Shown: positions 33,091-42,021 of the stretch, piece after piece
Layout of the letters: every line of letters starts with the position of its first letter
Position numbering within the stretch: the first letter of the stretch is position 1
Assembly: GCA_903842455.1 (NCBI GenBank)
Contig: CAIMLX010000161.1
Span: forward strand, 29,742 to 93,741
Source: an uncultured Hyphomicrobiales bacterium
GTDB taxonomy: Bacteria; Pseudomonadota; Alphaproteobacteria; Rhizobiales; Devosiaceae
Direction of reading: 5' to 3'
DNA: 64,000 nucleotides
Program-made: the position numbers and the translations under genes
The notes under the pieces: model-generated
Databases searched by the model: none
Seen by the model: only the letters and a program-made list of their open reading frames with translations
Told to the model about the DNA's origin: nothing

Positions 33091-35463
33091 ATGTCGACAG
33101 CATTCATTATCGATCCGCCGCTTCGCAATTCGGCGGGGCACCACCGCGCACTCGCATCCGGTTGGGGCGCGGCGGCGCACGAGAATGGCTATGACGTCCA
33201 GATCCTTGCGCACGAGGACTGGCCATCCGATAGCCTAGACGGCTTTGAGGCAAAGCGGGTGTTCAGCGGCGAGTACTATTCGGTTGCCAGTGACCGTGAC
33301 TTGCCGCTCGCGACGCAGTTGCGCCTCCGGCAGACTGCGTTCCGTGACACCTTGGCCAAGCCGCTCCGCGGCATAAGCCGTGACGACGTGCTCGTGCTCA
33401 CTTATCCCACTGCCTATACGATGAACGGTGTAGCCGCCTGGGCCGCCGGGTTGCCGGAGGAGCGTCGACCGAGTCTGCTCGTCTGGCTGCTCTACGGCCC
33501 TACCGACGATGAGTTTTCGACAGCAATGAACTCGACCGACATCGCCATTGCCGCCTATGACCGGCTGCGGCGCCTGTTCGGCGACCGGGTGACCTTTCTC
33601 GCTTCTACCCAAGTCATCGCGGCAGAATGCCGTCGCCTGGGCGCGGGTGACTTTTCGGTCCTTCCGTTTGTCGCATTGCGCGCCCCAATGTCGCCGCTTC
33701 CCACTGGCGCGGTTGCGTCGGCGCCACTGCTCGGCGTCGTGGGCGACATCCAGCCGCAGAAGGGCTCGGGCTACATCGCCGCGATCGCTGGGGCCATCGA
33801 GCAGCAGGGCCTCGCGGCTCGCTGGCTTGTAGCAGGCTCCGCACGCTATGCCCCGACAACCGATCGCGACGCGCTGGAAAGGCTGGCCAAGCGCGATGGC
33901 GGTCGGTTTGCGCTCGAACTGCAGCCCGACGGTCTGGAGGACTATGACGGTACCCTGCGCACCCTCGATCTCGTCGTGCTGCCCTATTCGCCTCAGCACT
34001 ACGCGACGCGCGGTTCCGGCGTCGCCGAGGAAGCGGCATTTCTGGGCGTGCCGATTGTTGCCCCATCAGTCATTGCAAAGGACAGGCCCGGCACTGTTGC
34101 ATTCGAGGACTGGACCGCGGAGGCGATCTCGGCAGCCGTGGCCGAGGCGATACGCAGGCTGCCGGAACTGACCGAAGCGGCGCGAAGCGCGGCCCGCCTG
34201 CAGGCCTCGACGCTAACCCGGGAGCGCATGGCGCTGCTTTTGAGGCTGTTTCCTTCGCCCCGGTCCGAACCGGTTGCGGCCGCATCTCCGGGTGAACAGT
34301 TGCCGCTGGTCGACGTGGTGGTGACACTGCACAACTATCGGCGGTTTGTCCGGCAGTGCCTCGATTCGGTGGCTCGGCAAACCTATCCGAACTGGCGCTG
34401 CATCGTTGTCGACGATGCGTCGACGGACCTGTCGTTTGCCGAGGGGCGCGCCCTGGTCGAGAGCCTGGGGCCACGGTTCACCTACGAGCGGCATACGACC
34501 GCCCAGGGGCAGTTGCGTGCCGTCGCCACAGGAGTGTCGCTTGGGTCGGGGCAGTTCGTGGCGATGCTCGATGCGGACGACTATCTCGACGAGCACGCGC
34601 TCGACCACCATATCGCGTGGCACCTGAACAGCGTCGATCCGGTGGCGTTGACCTCGGGCGCCCTCGCGGTGATCGACACCGAGGGGACGCGGGTCGCCTC
34701 CACCCTCGACAACCACACCTGGATGAAAGACGACGCGGCCGTGCCGCTGACCAGCGACAAGGCGTTCGCCCGTCCGGGGGCTCCGAAGGCGCCCGGGACG
34801 GCAATGCTGTTCAACCCGGCAGAGACGGTGCCCGGGGCCTGGTTCTGGAACCCCACTTCCACGATGGTCCTGCGAAGGTCGGTGGTGGAACTGATCATGC
34901 CCGAAGAGGGCGAGGTCGGGCGGTACGCGGCCGACACCTATCTGGCTCTGATCGGACACGCCGTGGGTGGTTCGGTGTGCTTTTCTTCCACCGTGGCCTC
35001 CTATCGCCGTCACGGTGACAACGGCTATTCGAACGCCCCGGTTGTCGGTACCGGCACGCTGCCGGTTCGCGAAATCTCTTCCAACTGGCCGACGGTCTCC
35101 GCAATCTTCAGCCGGCACTTGCGGGCGCGGATGCCGCTGTTCGAGCGCAATGTGGCGCGCCACCAAATCGAGCGGCTGCTGGCATTGACGGACGGAACGG
35201 GCCAGTCGCGACCCTTTAGTCCCCAGACGCGGTTCGACGAGAGCGGACAAATGCTGTCCGGGGCTGCTGCCGTCGATGCGATGACGTATCCGAGGCTCCT
35301 GGCGTATACTGCAGGGCGCATCTGGCGCGGCAGTACGCGCCGCCTGCTGCTTCGTCGGCCGACGGCGAACCTCGGGGGCGCCGACACGCTGTCGATCCGG
35401 GACCTCGCTCGCCAAGTCATCCAGCGCACGCGTCGCGGTCTCGACCGCCGGGTCCGGCGCTGA
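33091..35463 (+). CDS. Two-domain glycosyltransferase (GT-B-like plus GT2)
   Basis: This 790-residue protein appears to fuse two transferase modules. Residues 1 to about 395 resemble a GT-B fold (GVVGDIQPQKGSGYIAAIAG, then GSGVAEEAAFLGVPIVAPS). About 405-640 is a GT2 GT-A domain with VDVVVTLHNYRRFVRQCLDS, VVDDASTD and the DxD-like LDADDYLD. The rest is a helical, Arg-rich C-terminal region (TRRLLLRRPTANL, RRGLDRRVRR) that could sit at the membrane surface. Such fusions add two sugars in sequence. It forms a cassette with the preceding transferase. Confidence 0.8.
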   Translation: MSTAFIIDPPLRNSAGHHRALASGWGAAAHENGYDVQILAHEDWPSDSLDGFEAKRVFSGEYYSVASDRDLPLATQLRLRQTAFRDTLAKPLRGISRDDVLVLTYPTAYTMNGVAAWAAGLPEERRPSLLVWLLYGPTDDEFSTAMNSTDIAIAAYDRLRRLFGDRVTFLASTQVIAAECRRLGAGDFSVLPFVALRAPMSPLPTGAVASAPLLGVVGDIQPQKGSGYIAAIAGAIEQQGLAARWLVAGSARYAPTTDRDALERLAKRDGGRFALELQPDGLEDYDGTLRTLDLVVLPYSPQHYATRGSGVAEEAAFLGVPIVAPSVIAKDRPGTVAFEDWTAEAISAAVAEAIRRLPELTEAARSAARLQASTLTRERMALLLRLFPSPRSEPVAAASPGEQLPLVDVVVTLHNYRRFVRQCLDSVARQTYPNWRCIVVDDASTDLSFAEGRALVESLGPRFTYERHTTAQGQLRAVATGVSLGSGQFVAMLDADDYLDEHALDHHIAWHLNSVDPVALTSGALAVIDTEGTRVASTLDNHTWMKDDAAVPLTSDKAFARPGAPKAPGTAMLFNPAETVPGAWFWNPTSTMVLRRSVVELIMPEEGEVGRYAADTYLALIGHAVGGSVCFSSTVASYRRHGDNGYSNAPVVGTGTLPVREISSNWPTVSAIFSRHLRARMPLFERNVARHQIERLLALTDGTGQSRPFSPQTRFDESGQMLSGAAAVDAMTYPRLLAYTAGRIWRGSTRRLLLRRPTANLGGADTLSIRDLARQVIQRTRRGLDRRVRR

Positions 35464-35477
35464 CACGCACCCGGCTC

Positions 35478-35533
35478 GTCGGCGACCTTGCGGGGCAGCG
35501 GATTTTTCGTAAGCCTCGCGACAGGTTGGTGGG
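35478..35533 (+). repeat. 56-bp direct repeat, copy 2
   Basis: It is 53/56 identical to copy 1 at 31898-31953, same orientation. It lies 14 bp after the glycosyltransferase stop and 28 bp before the response-regulator start. The pair brackets exactly the two glycosyltransferase genes. Confidence 0.9.
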
Positions 35534-35561
35534 CTAGAACCCTCGGGCAAAGGGGCCTTTT

Positions 35562-36218
35562 GTGCGCATTCTGCTGATCGAGGATGACTATGTGCTGGGC
35601 GAGGCGATCCGCGACCAGGTGGCTGCCGACGGACATGGCGTCGACTGGATGCAGCGGCTCGACGAAGCGCGGGCGGCGCTCGATACCGTATCGTACGGCC
35701 TGATCCTGCTCGACCTCAACCTGCCGGACGGGCGCGGGCTCGACCTGCTGAAGTCGTTGCGGAAGGCCGGCAACCCGGTGCCGGTGATCATCACCACGGC
35801 GCAGGACCAGATCGCGGTGCGGATCGAGGGGCTGAATGCGGGCGCCGACGACTACCTGATCAAGCCGTTCGACCTCGACGAAATGAGCGCGCGGGTGGCC
35901 GCAGTGGCGCGGCGCTATGCCGGGATTTCGGCGCCGCAGCTGCTGGTGGGCGAGGCGAGCGTCAACCTCGCGACCAAGGCCGTGACGATCGGCGGCAAGC
36001 CGATCAGCGTGACGGCGCGCGAGTGGGCGGTGCTGGAACGGCTGCTGGGCCGGCGCGGCGGCATCGTGACCAAATCCGAAATCGAAGACTCGCTCTATCC
36101 CTTCGGGGCCGAGATCGATGGCAACGCGGTGGAGGTCTATGTGAGCCGCCTGCGCAAGAAATTGGGGGCGAGCATCATCACCACGGTGCGCGGGCTCGGC
36201 TACAGGATCGAGACATGA
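35562..36218 (+). CDS. OmpR/PhoB-family response regulator
   Basis: This 218-residue regulator has a receiver domain (Asp8-Asp9 pocket in IEDD, phospho-acceptor Asp51 in LLDLNLPDG, switch Thr in IITTA, Lys in YLIKPF). The C-terminal winged helix DNA-binding domain ends VEVYVSRLRKKLGAS and TVRGLGYRIET. The start is GTG at 35562 with AAGGGGC upstream. The stop overlaps the kinase start (ATGA). The regulated genes are unknown; an envelope role is suggested by the nearby Spy-like gene. Confidence 0.95.
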   Translation: MRILLIEDDYVLGEAIRDQVAADGHGVDWMQRLDEARAALDTVSYGLILLDLNLPDGRGLDLLKSLRKAGNPVPVIITTAQDQIAVRIEGLNAGADDYLIKPFDLDEMSARVAAVARRYAGISAPQLLVGEASVNLATKAVTIGGKPISVTAREWAVLERLLGRRGGIVTKSEIEDSLYPFGAEIDGNAVEVYVSRLRKKLGASIITTVRGLGYRIET

Positions 36219-37606
36219 GGCGGAGGTCGATCGCGCTGCAGCTGGCGGTGTGGCTGAGCGCCGGGATGCTGGTGTTCTGGCTGGGCGGCGCGGTGATTTC
36301 GACGGCGGTGCTGCGCAGCAAGCTCGAAGACGCGTTCGACGAGACGCTGCGGCAGAGCGCCATCCGGCTGCTGCCGCTCGCCAATCGTGAGGTCGACGAC
36401 AACGGCCGGATCCGTGGGCCCGTGCCGCGGCTGCTGCGTGAGGACAATCGCGGGCGCGGCAGGCGCACCGAGGGCGCCACGGTTCCGGGACAGCCGCCGC
36501 TGGCGATCGAATCGTTCACCTACCTGGTGTTCGACGAAGACGGAAACATCCGGGTGCGCGCCGACGATGCCCCAGCGGCGCTCCCTGCCCTGACCGCGGC
36601 CAACGGCTTCCTGTTCGTCGACGGGCAGCGGGCGTTCAAATCCACCGACCGGCGCAACGGCACAGGCATCCTCGTGCTCGAGACCACCAATGCTCGCCGC
36701 GAGGCGCTGTGGGGGGCTGTGGCGGGCCTGTTGTGGCCGCTGGCGGCATTGCTGCCTCTGGTGGGGCTCGGCATCTGGCAGGCGGTGCGGATCGCGATGA
36801 TGCCGGTGCAGCGGCTGAGCCGGGACGTGGCGCTGCGCAGCGGGGCGAACCTGTCGCCGCTCAACGACGACGACCAGCCGGTTGAACTGGCGCCGATCGC
36901 GCGGGAGATCGAGGGCCTGCTCGGGCGGCTGCGGGCGGCAATGGAGGCGGAGCGGACGTTTGCGGCAAGCAGCGCGCACGAGCTGCGCACGCCGATTGCC
37001 GGCGCGCTGGCGCAGACGCAGCGGCTGGCGCGGGAGCTGGGTGACCATGCCTCGGCGCCACGGCTCAGGGAGATCGAAAACTCGCTGCGCGGGCTCTCGG
37101 AGCTGTCGGAGAAGCTGCTGCAGCTGTCGCGGCTCGAGGCGGGGTTCGCCCGATCGGAGACGGCGATTGATCTTGACCCGGTGCTGGAGCTGGTAATCCG
37201 CGACTTTGGCGCACAATCGAGCACCGCCGGGCGTGTGCGGTTCCAGCGGCATGGCGAGGTGCGGCTGATCCAGAAGATCAACCCCGATGCGTTCGCGATC
37301 GCGGTGCGCAACCTGATCCAGAACGCCCTGATCCATGGCGCGGCCGATGGGACGGTGTTTGTCGAGGCAGGGCCCGGGGCGGGCATCAGGGTGCGCAACC
37401 ATGGGCCGGTGGTGGCGCCCGAAGTGATGGCGCGACTGACGGAGCGGTTTTCGCGCGGCACGACGCGGGCCAGCGGCACCGGGCTCGGGCTGGCTGTGGT
37501 GGCAACGATCATGGCGCAGACGGGCGGGACGCTGCGGCTGAACTCGCCGGCCGAGGGTTTTGGCGACGGGTTCGAGGCAGTGCTGGACTTCGGAACGGCG
37601 GATTAG
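36215..37606 (+). CDS. Sensor histidine kinase (EnvZ/QseC type)
   Basis: This 463-residue membrane kinase has TM1 at about 9-32 and a periplasmic loop of about 130 residues (Arg-rich, SFTYLVFDEDGNI). TM2 is at about 168-190 and a HAMP-like linker follows. The H-box is SSAHELRTPIAG with His255 as phospho-acceptor, the N-box is NLIQNALIHG, and G boxes are RASGTGLGLAVV. A typical F-box is weak (LTERFSRG). It partners the preceding regulator by ATGA overlap. Confidence 0.93.
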   Translation: MRRRSIALQLAVWLSAGMLVFWLGGAVISTAVLRSKLEDAFDETLRQSAIRLLPLANREVDDNGRIRGPVPRLLREDNRGRGRRTEGATVPGQPPLAIESFTYLVFDEDGNIRVRADDAPAALPALTAANGFLFVDGQRAFKSTDRRNGTGILVLETTNARREALWGAVAGLLWPLAALLPLVGLGIWQAVRIAMMPVQRLSRDVALRSGANLSPLNDDDQPVELAPIAREIEGLLGRLRAAMEAERTFAASSAHELRTPIAGALAQTQRLARELGDHASAPRLREIENSLRGLSELSEKLLQLSRLEAGFARSETAIDLDPVLELVIRDFGAQSSTAGRVRFQRHGEVRLIQKINPDAFAIAVRNLIQNALIHGAADGTVFVEAGPGAGIRVRNHGPVVAPEVMARLTERFSRGTTRASGTGLGLAVVATIMAQTGGTLRLNSPAEGFGDGFEAVLDFGTAD

Positions 37607-37620
37607 GCGTGTTGCCTGTG

Positions 37621-37690
37621 CTGCCCCCTCCACCACGCTTTGCGTGATCCTCCCCCGCTGCGCGGTGGAGGATCACCGAGAGCTGGGCGC
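37621..37690. repeat. Double-hairpin intergenic element, copy A
   Basis: The gap between the kinase and pgi (convergent genes) contains CCCCCTCCAC, then hairpin 1 CACGC-TTT-GCGTG (37634-37646), then hairpin 2 GATCCTCC/GGAGGATC (37646-37674), then ACCG...GGCGCC. The same arrangement recurs at 48269-48342. It may serve as a bidirectional transcription stop or be a dispersed repeat. Confidence 0.6.
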
Positions 37691-37709
37691 CCTATCCCCT
37701 AAGTCGGCG

Positions 37710-39347
37710 TCAGCCTTTCAGCTTCAGATAAGCGTTGACGAGGCCGACGGTGGAGCTGTCGTGGCCGGCGGCGGGTTTTTCGCCCTGCACTTCGGGCAGG
37801 ATGGCCTTGGCGAGCTGCTTGCCGAGCTCGACGCCCCACTGGTCGAAGCTGTTGACGCCCCAGATGGCACCCTGAACGAAAACCTTGTGCTCATAGAGCG
37901 CGACGAGGCTGCCGAGGCGTTCGGGGGTCAGCTTGGGGTACATGAGGACGTTGCTCGGGCGGTTGCCGGGGAACATCTTGTGCGGGGTGAGCGACTTGAT
38001 CTTCTTCTTGTCGAGACCCTGGGCGGTGAGTTCGGCGACGACCTCGTCCTTCGTCTTGCCGAGCATCAGCGCTTCGGCCTGGGCGAGGACGTTGGCGACG
38101 AGCTTGTCGTGATGCGGCGGCAGCGCTTCATGCGGCTGGGCGGCGACGAGGAAATCGACCGGGATGACCGAGGTGCCCTGGTGGATCAACTGGTAGAAGG
38201 CGTGCTGGCCGTTGGTGCCGGGCTCGCCCCAGACGATGGGACCGGTGGGGTAGTCGACCGGCTTGCCGGAGAGGTTCACCGACTTGCCGTTGCTCTCCAT
38301 GTCCTGCTGCTGCAGATATGCGGCGAAGCGGGAGAGGCGCTGGTCATAGGGGAGGACAGCGTGCGTCGCGAAACCCCAGGCGTTGCGGTACCAGACGCCG
38401 AGCAAGGCCATGATGACCGGCAGGTTGTTTTCCAGCTTCGTGTTGAGGAAGTGCTGGTCCATCTCGTAGGCGCCGCGCAGGAACGCCTCGAAGTTCTCGT
38501 AGCCGACGGCGATGGCGACCGGCAGGCCGATGGCGGACCATACCGAGTAGCGGCCGCCGACCCAGTCCCAGAAGCCGAAGATGCGGTCGGACTTGATGCC
38601 GAAATCGGCGCAGGCCTTGAGGTTGGTGGAGAGCGCCGCGAAATGGTCGGAGACGGCGGCTTCGCCCAGCGCACTCGCGATCCACGCGCGGCCGGTGGCG
38701 GCATTGGTCATCGTCTCGTCGGTGGTGAAGGTCTTCGACGCGACGATGAACATGGTGCGCTTGGGGTCGAGGCCCCGGAGCGTGTCGTGGATGTGGGCGC
38801 CATCGACGTTGGAGACGTAGTGGACGCGGAGGTCGGGGCGCGTGTAGGGGGCGAGCGCGAGGGTGACCATGGCGGGCCCGAGGTCGGAGCCGCCGATGCC
38901 GATGTTGACGACATCGGTGAAGGTTTCGCCGGTGGCGCCCTTGATGGTGCCATCGCGAACCTGATCGGAGAAGGCCCGCATGGCGGCGAGCACGGCGCGG
39001 ACGTCGGGCATCACGTCCTTGCCGTCGACCACGACCGGCTGATCGCCGAAATAGCGCAACGCCATGTGCTGGACGGCGCGATCCTCGGTGACGTTGATAT
39101 GCTCGCCGGCCCACATGGCGTCGCGGCGCTCCTCGACGCCGGCGAAGCGGGCGAGCTCGAACAGCGCGGCCATGGCCTTTTCGTCGATGCGGTTCTTGGA
39201 ATAGTCGAGCAGCAGGTCGCCGGCGTGGGCCGAGAAGGTGTTGAAGCGGTCGGGATCGGCCGCGAACAGCTCGCGCATGGTGGTCTCGTCGAGACGCTTG
39301 CGAGACTTCATCAGCGGATTGAGCAGGGACTTTTTCGGGCTGGCCAT
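37710..39347 (-). CDS. pgi: Glucose-6-phosphate isomerase
   Basis: This 545-residue cytosolic enzyme interconverts glucose-6-phosphate and fructose-6-phosphate. Family signatures are [38 protein letters not shown] and [18 protein letters not shown], with the C-terminal [16 protein letters not shown]. The start ATG ([13 protein letters not shown]) matches the family; the frame is open upstream into the tgt spacer. It lies 16 bp downstream of tgt and is probably co-transcribed with it. Confidence 0.97.
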   Translation of the reverse strand: MASPKKSLLNPLMKSRKRLDETTMRELFAADPDRFNTFSAHAGDLLLDYSKNRIDEKAMAALFELARFAGVEERRDAMWAGEHINVTEDRAVQHMALRYFGDQPVVVDGKDVMPDVRAVLAAMRAFSDQVRDGTIKGATGETFTDVVNIGIGGSDLGPAMVTLALAPYTRPDLRVHYVSNVDGAHIHDTLRGLDPKRTMFIVASKTFTTDETMTNAATGRAWIASALGEAAVSDHFAALSTNLKACADFGIKSDRIFGFWDWVGGRYSVWSAIGLPVAIAVGYENFEAFLRGAYEMDQHFLNTKLENNLPVIMALLGVWYRNAWGFATHAVLPYDQRLSRFAAYLQQQDMESNGKSVNLSGKPVDYPTGPIVWGEPGTNGQHAFYQLIHQGTSVIPVDFLVAAQPHEALPPHHDKLVANVLAQAEALMLGKTKDEVVAELTAQGLDKKKIKSLTPHKMFPGNRPSNVLMYPKLTPERLGSLVALYEHKVFVQGAIWGVNSFDQWGVELGKQLAKAILPEVQGEKPAAGHDSSTVGLVNAYLKLKG

Positions 39348-39363
39348 GACGCTGGTCTCCAAA

Positions 39364-40521
39364 TTACGGGGCCGGGATATCGCCGGCCGCCCACATTGCC
39401 CGGGTTCGTGCCGCATAATCGGCGAAGGTGCCAGCCTCGATCGCGTGGCGGGCGCCGATGCAGAGCTGCTGGTAGTAGTGCAGGTTGATCTGGCTGAGGA
39501 TCATGGCGCCCAGCATTTCCTCGGTGCGGATCAGGTGGTGCAGATAGGCGCGGCTGAAGCGGCGGCAGTTGGGGTTGGGCGACTCTTCGTCGAGGGGACG
39601 CGGGTCGTCCTTATGCCGGGCGTTCTTCAGGTTGATGACGCCGAAGCGGGAATTGGCGTGGCCGTGGCGGCCGGCGCGGGTGGGATGGACGCAATCGAAC
39701 ATGTCGACGCCTCGCTCGATGCCGCCGAGGATGTCGTCGGGCTTGCCGACGCCCATCAGATAGCGCGGCTTGTCGGTGGGGAGCTCGGGCGTGATCTCGC
39801 CGAGGACCCGGAACATCACCTCCTGCGGCTCGCCGACGGCAAGGCCGCCGATCGAGTAGCCGGAAAAGCCGATGGACTTGAGGCCCGCGGCGGAGCGGGC
39901 GCGGAGCTCGGCGTTGTCGCCACCCTGCACGATGCCGTGGAGCGAGCGGGCCGGCTGGTTGCCGAAGGCGGTCTTGCTGCGGTCGGCCCAACGCAGCGAC
40001 AGCTCCATGGCACGCTCCATCTCCTTGTACTCGGAGGGGAGCGGGATGCACTCGTCGAGCTGCATGATGATGTCGCTGTCGAGCAGGGTCTGGATTTCGA
40101 TCGAGCGCTCGGGGGTGAGCTCGTAGGCGGCGCCGTCGATGTGGCTGCGGAAGGTGACGCCGTGCTCGTTGAGCTTGCGCAGCTTGGCCAGCGACATGAC
40201 CTGGAAGCCGCCGGAATCGGTGAGGATGGGGCGCTGCCAGTCCATGAAGTCATGCAGGCCGCCCAGCGCCGCGACGCGCTCGGCGCCGGGGCGAAGCATC
40301 AGGTGGTAGGTGTTACCCAGCAGGATATCGGCCCCGGTGTCACGCACCTGCTCGGGGTACATGGCCTTGACCGTGCCGACGGTGCCCACCGGCATGAAGG
40401 CGGGGGTGTTGACCTCACCGCGCCAGGTGTCGATACGCCCGGCGCGGGCCATCCCATCGGTGGCGGTGAGGGTGAAGGCGAACGGGGAGCGATCGGCGGG
40501 GGGTGTCGAGCTGGCGGTCAT
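39364..40521 (-). CDS. tgt: Queuine tRNA-guanine transglycosylase
   Basis: This 385-residue enzyme exchanges the wobble guanine of GUN anticodons for a queuosine precursor. Core motifs are normal: [12 protein letters not shown] (catalytic Asp region), GGLAVGEPQ and [14 protein letters not shown] (nucleophile Asp). The zinc site is altered. Where the family usually has C-x-C-x2-C before SRAYLHHL, this protein has [11 protein letters not shown], so only the third Cys plus the distal His region remain. The fold can exist with a changed metal site in related bacteria, but activity is not certain. Upstream of pgi. Confidence 0.95.
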   Translation of the reverse strand: MTASSTPPADRSPFAFTLTATDGMARAGRIDTWRGEVNTPAFMPVGTVGTVKAMYPEQVRDTGADILLGNTYHLMLRPGAERVAALGGLHDFMDWQRPILTDSGGFQVMSLAKLRKLNEHGVTFRSHIDGAAYELTPERSIEIQTLLDSDIIMQLDECIPLPSEYKEMERAMELSLRWADRSKTAFGNQPARSLHGIVQGGDNAELRARSAAGLKSIGFSGYSIGGLAVGEPQEVMFRVLGEITPELPTDKPRYLMGVGKPDDILGGIERGVDMFDCVHPTRAGRHGHANSRFGVINLKNARHKDDPRPLDEESPNPNCRRFSRAYLHHLIRTEEMLGAMILSQINLHYYQQLCIGARHAIEAGTFADYAARTRAMWAAGDIPAP

Positions 40522-40557
40522 GGGGGCGGGTTTTAGTGTGCCCGCCCGCCGATGTCA

Positions 40558-41334
40558 TCAGGCACGAATGGCTTCGAGCACCCTGAGAGCCGCCTCGTAG
40601 TCGACGCGCTTCTTCGCGCGGCGGGTGGTGGCTTCGTCGACGGCGCCCCAGAGGCGGATGTTGTGGTCTTCGTCGACGTGGGCGGCGGCCCAGACTTCGT
40701 CGGGGGTCAGCAGGCGCTCGCGGTGGGCGATGACGAGGAGGCCAGAGCCGGTGATGCCGACGAGGGAGACCATGGCGACGGATTCGATGAGGCCAATATC
40801 GGCCACTGCACCGGTGAGGCGGTCGAGCGTGGGCTTCGGCTGGGGCTGGTGGATGATGCCGACGGTAGGCTGGAAGCCGATGCCGAAATGGCGGGCGAGC
40901 TTCACCAGCGCGGCGTCCCAGTGCTTTTCCTGTTCGTCGACGAGGCTTTGCGGGCTGTCGGCGCGGTAGAGCAGCAGGTCGTTGGCGGCGTATTTCACCA
41001 CTTCGGCGCGCAACGCCGGGACGCGGTCGTCGCCGGCCTCGATGGCCGAGTTGATCAGGCGGACCGTGGGCATGTGCTCGGGGTCGATCATCTCCCCCTG
41101 CCTCGCCCACTCGGCCGCCATGGTTTCGGCGATCGGGCGGTGCGGGACGATCACCGGCTTCTGGCCGGGAGTGCGCGGGGTCTTGCCGTCGAGGGTGACG
41201 GCAAAACCGTCGCCGACGGAGCCGACGCCGACTTCCTTGTAGAAGCGGCGGGGGAGGTTTTCCTTCAGCTGGCGCTGGGCCCGGCCGTAGCCATCGTCGC
41301 GGTGCTGGTGGGCGTCTTCGAGAAACTCGCGCAA
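40558..41334 (-). CDS. ATP12-family F1-ATPase assembly chaperone
   Basis: This 258-residue protein of the ATP12 family helps fold the alpha subunit of F1 ATP synthase in mitochondria and is kept in alphaproteobacteria. Recognisable parts are RRFYKEVGVGSVGDGFAVTL, LDGKTPRTPGQ, AAEWARQGEMIDPEHMP and LLLYRADSPQSLVDEQEKHW. The start is TTG at 41334 with AGAAGG 9 bp upstream; no better ATG exists. It follows the HAD gene with a 15-bp gap, as part of a crcB-rluC-HAD-ATP12 operon. Confidence 0.93.
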   Translation of the reverse strand: MREFLEDAHQHRDDGYGRAQRQLKENLPRRFYKEVGVGSVGDGFAVTLDGKTPRTPGQKPVIVPHRPIAETMAAEWARQGEMIDPEHMPTVRLINSAIEAGDDRVPALRAEVVKYAANDLLLYRADSPQSLVDEQEKHWDAALVKLARHFGIGFQPTVGIIHQPQPKPTLDRLTGAVADIGLIESVAMVSLVGITGSGLLVIAHRERLLTPDEVWAAAHVDEDHNIRLWGAVDEATTRRAKKRVDYEAALRVLEAIRA

Positions 41335-41349
41335 CGGACTGAGTACCTT

Positions 41350-42021
41350 CTATTCGAGGACGCGGGCGATGGCGGCGTCCAGCTCCGAATAATTATCGAT
41401 CAGTGCCCCTGCCCCGGCGGCCAGCAGATCGGTCGTCGCATGGTAGCCCCAGCTGACGCCGACGGAACGGCAGCCTGCCGAGCGGGCCAGTTCCATGTCA
41501 TATGTGGTGTCGCCGACCATCACGGTAGAGGCAGGATCGATGCCGGTTTCGGCCATGGCGCGGAGCAGCATGCCGGGGTGCGGCTTGCTCGGGTTGTGGT
41601 CGGGCGTCTGCAGGGTGACGAAGTGGCCGGCGAGGCCGTGGTTGCCGAGGATGCGGGTGACGCCGGATAGGCCCTTGCCGGTGGCGACGCCGAGGATCGT
41701 GTCGGGCGCGTGCTTCAGCCGCTCGAGCGCATCGCGGGCGCCCGGATAGAGCGGCTCGCGGTCCATGTCGTGCTCGAGCGCCGCCTTGTAGAACGCCTTG
41801 TACTGGCCGACGAGGCCTTCGACGAGAGCGACGTCATCGGTGTTCGCAAGCTTACCGACGGCAACCGGCAGCGACAGGCCGATGATGTCGCGTACCGCCG
41901 CTGGCGATGGAGGCGGCAGGCCGAGGGAGGCGAACGCCGCGCCCATGTGCTCGGAGATGAGCGCCTGGGTGTCGATCAGCGTGCCATCCATATCGAACAT
42001 GATGAGGCGCATGGCGGTCAT
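41350..42021 (-). CDS. HAD-superfamily phosphatase (phosphoglycolate phosphatase-like)
   Basis: This 223-residue hydrolase has all four HAD motifs: FDMDGTLIDT (nucleophile Asp), ATGKG (Thr), a Lys in PSKPHPGM, and VMVGDTTYDMELA. The helical cap lies at about 20-85. The ATG overlaps the rluC-like stop (ATGA). Substrate unknown; the gene sits in this place, after the pseudouridine synthase, in many relatives. Confidence 0.9.
   Translation of the reverse strand: MTAMRLIMFDMDGTLIDTQALISEHMGAAFASLGLPPPSPAAVRDIIGLSLPVAVGKLANTDDVALVEGLVGQYKAFYKAALEHDMDREPLYPGARDALERLKHAPDTILGVATGKGLSGVTRILGNHGLAGHFVTLQTPDHNPSKPHPGMLLRAMAETGIDPASTVMVGDTTYDMELARSAGCRSVGVSWGYHATTDLLAAGAGALIDNYSELDAAIARVLE

Noticed and set aside
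31957..35463. Transposon carrying the glycosyltransferases
   Set aside because: No transposase and no terminal inverted repeats were found; only long direct repeats, which fit recombination or insertion of another kind.
37560..39488. Long plus-strand frame opposite pgi
   Set aside because: Composition (His/Asp/Gly/Val-rich without domains) is typical of antisense frames over GC-rich genes; pgi is unambiguous.
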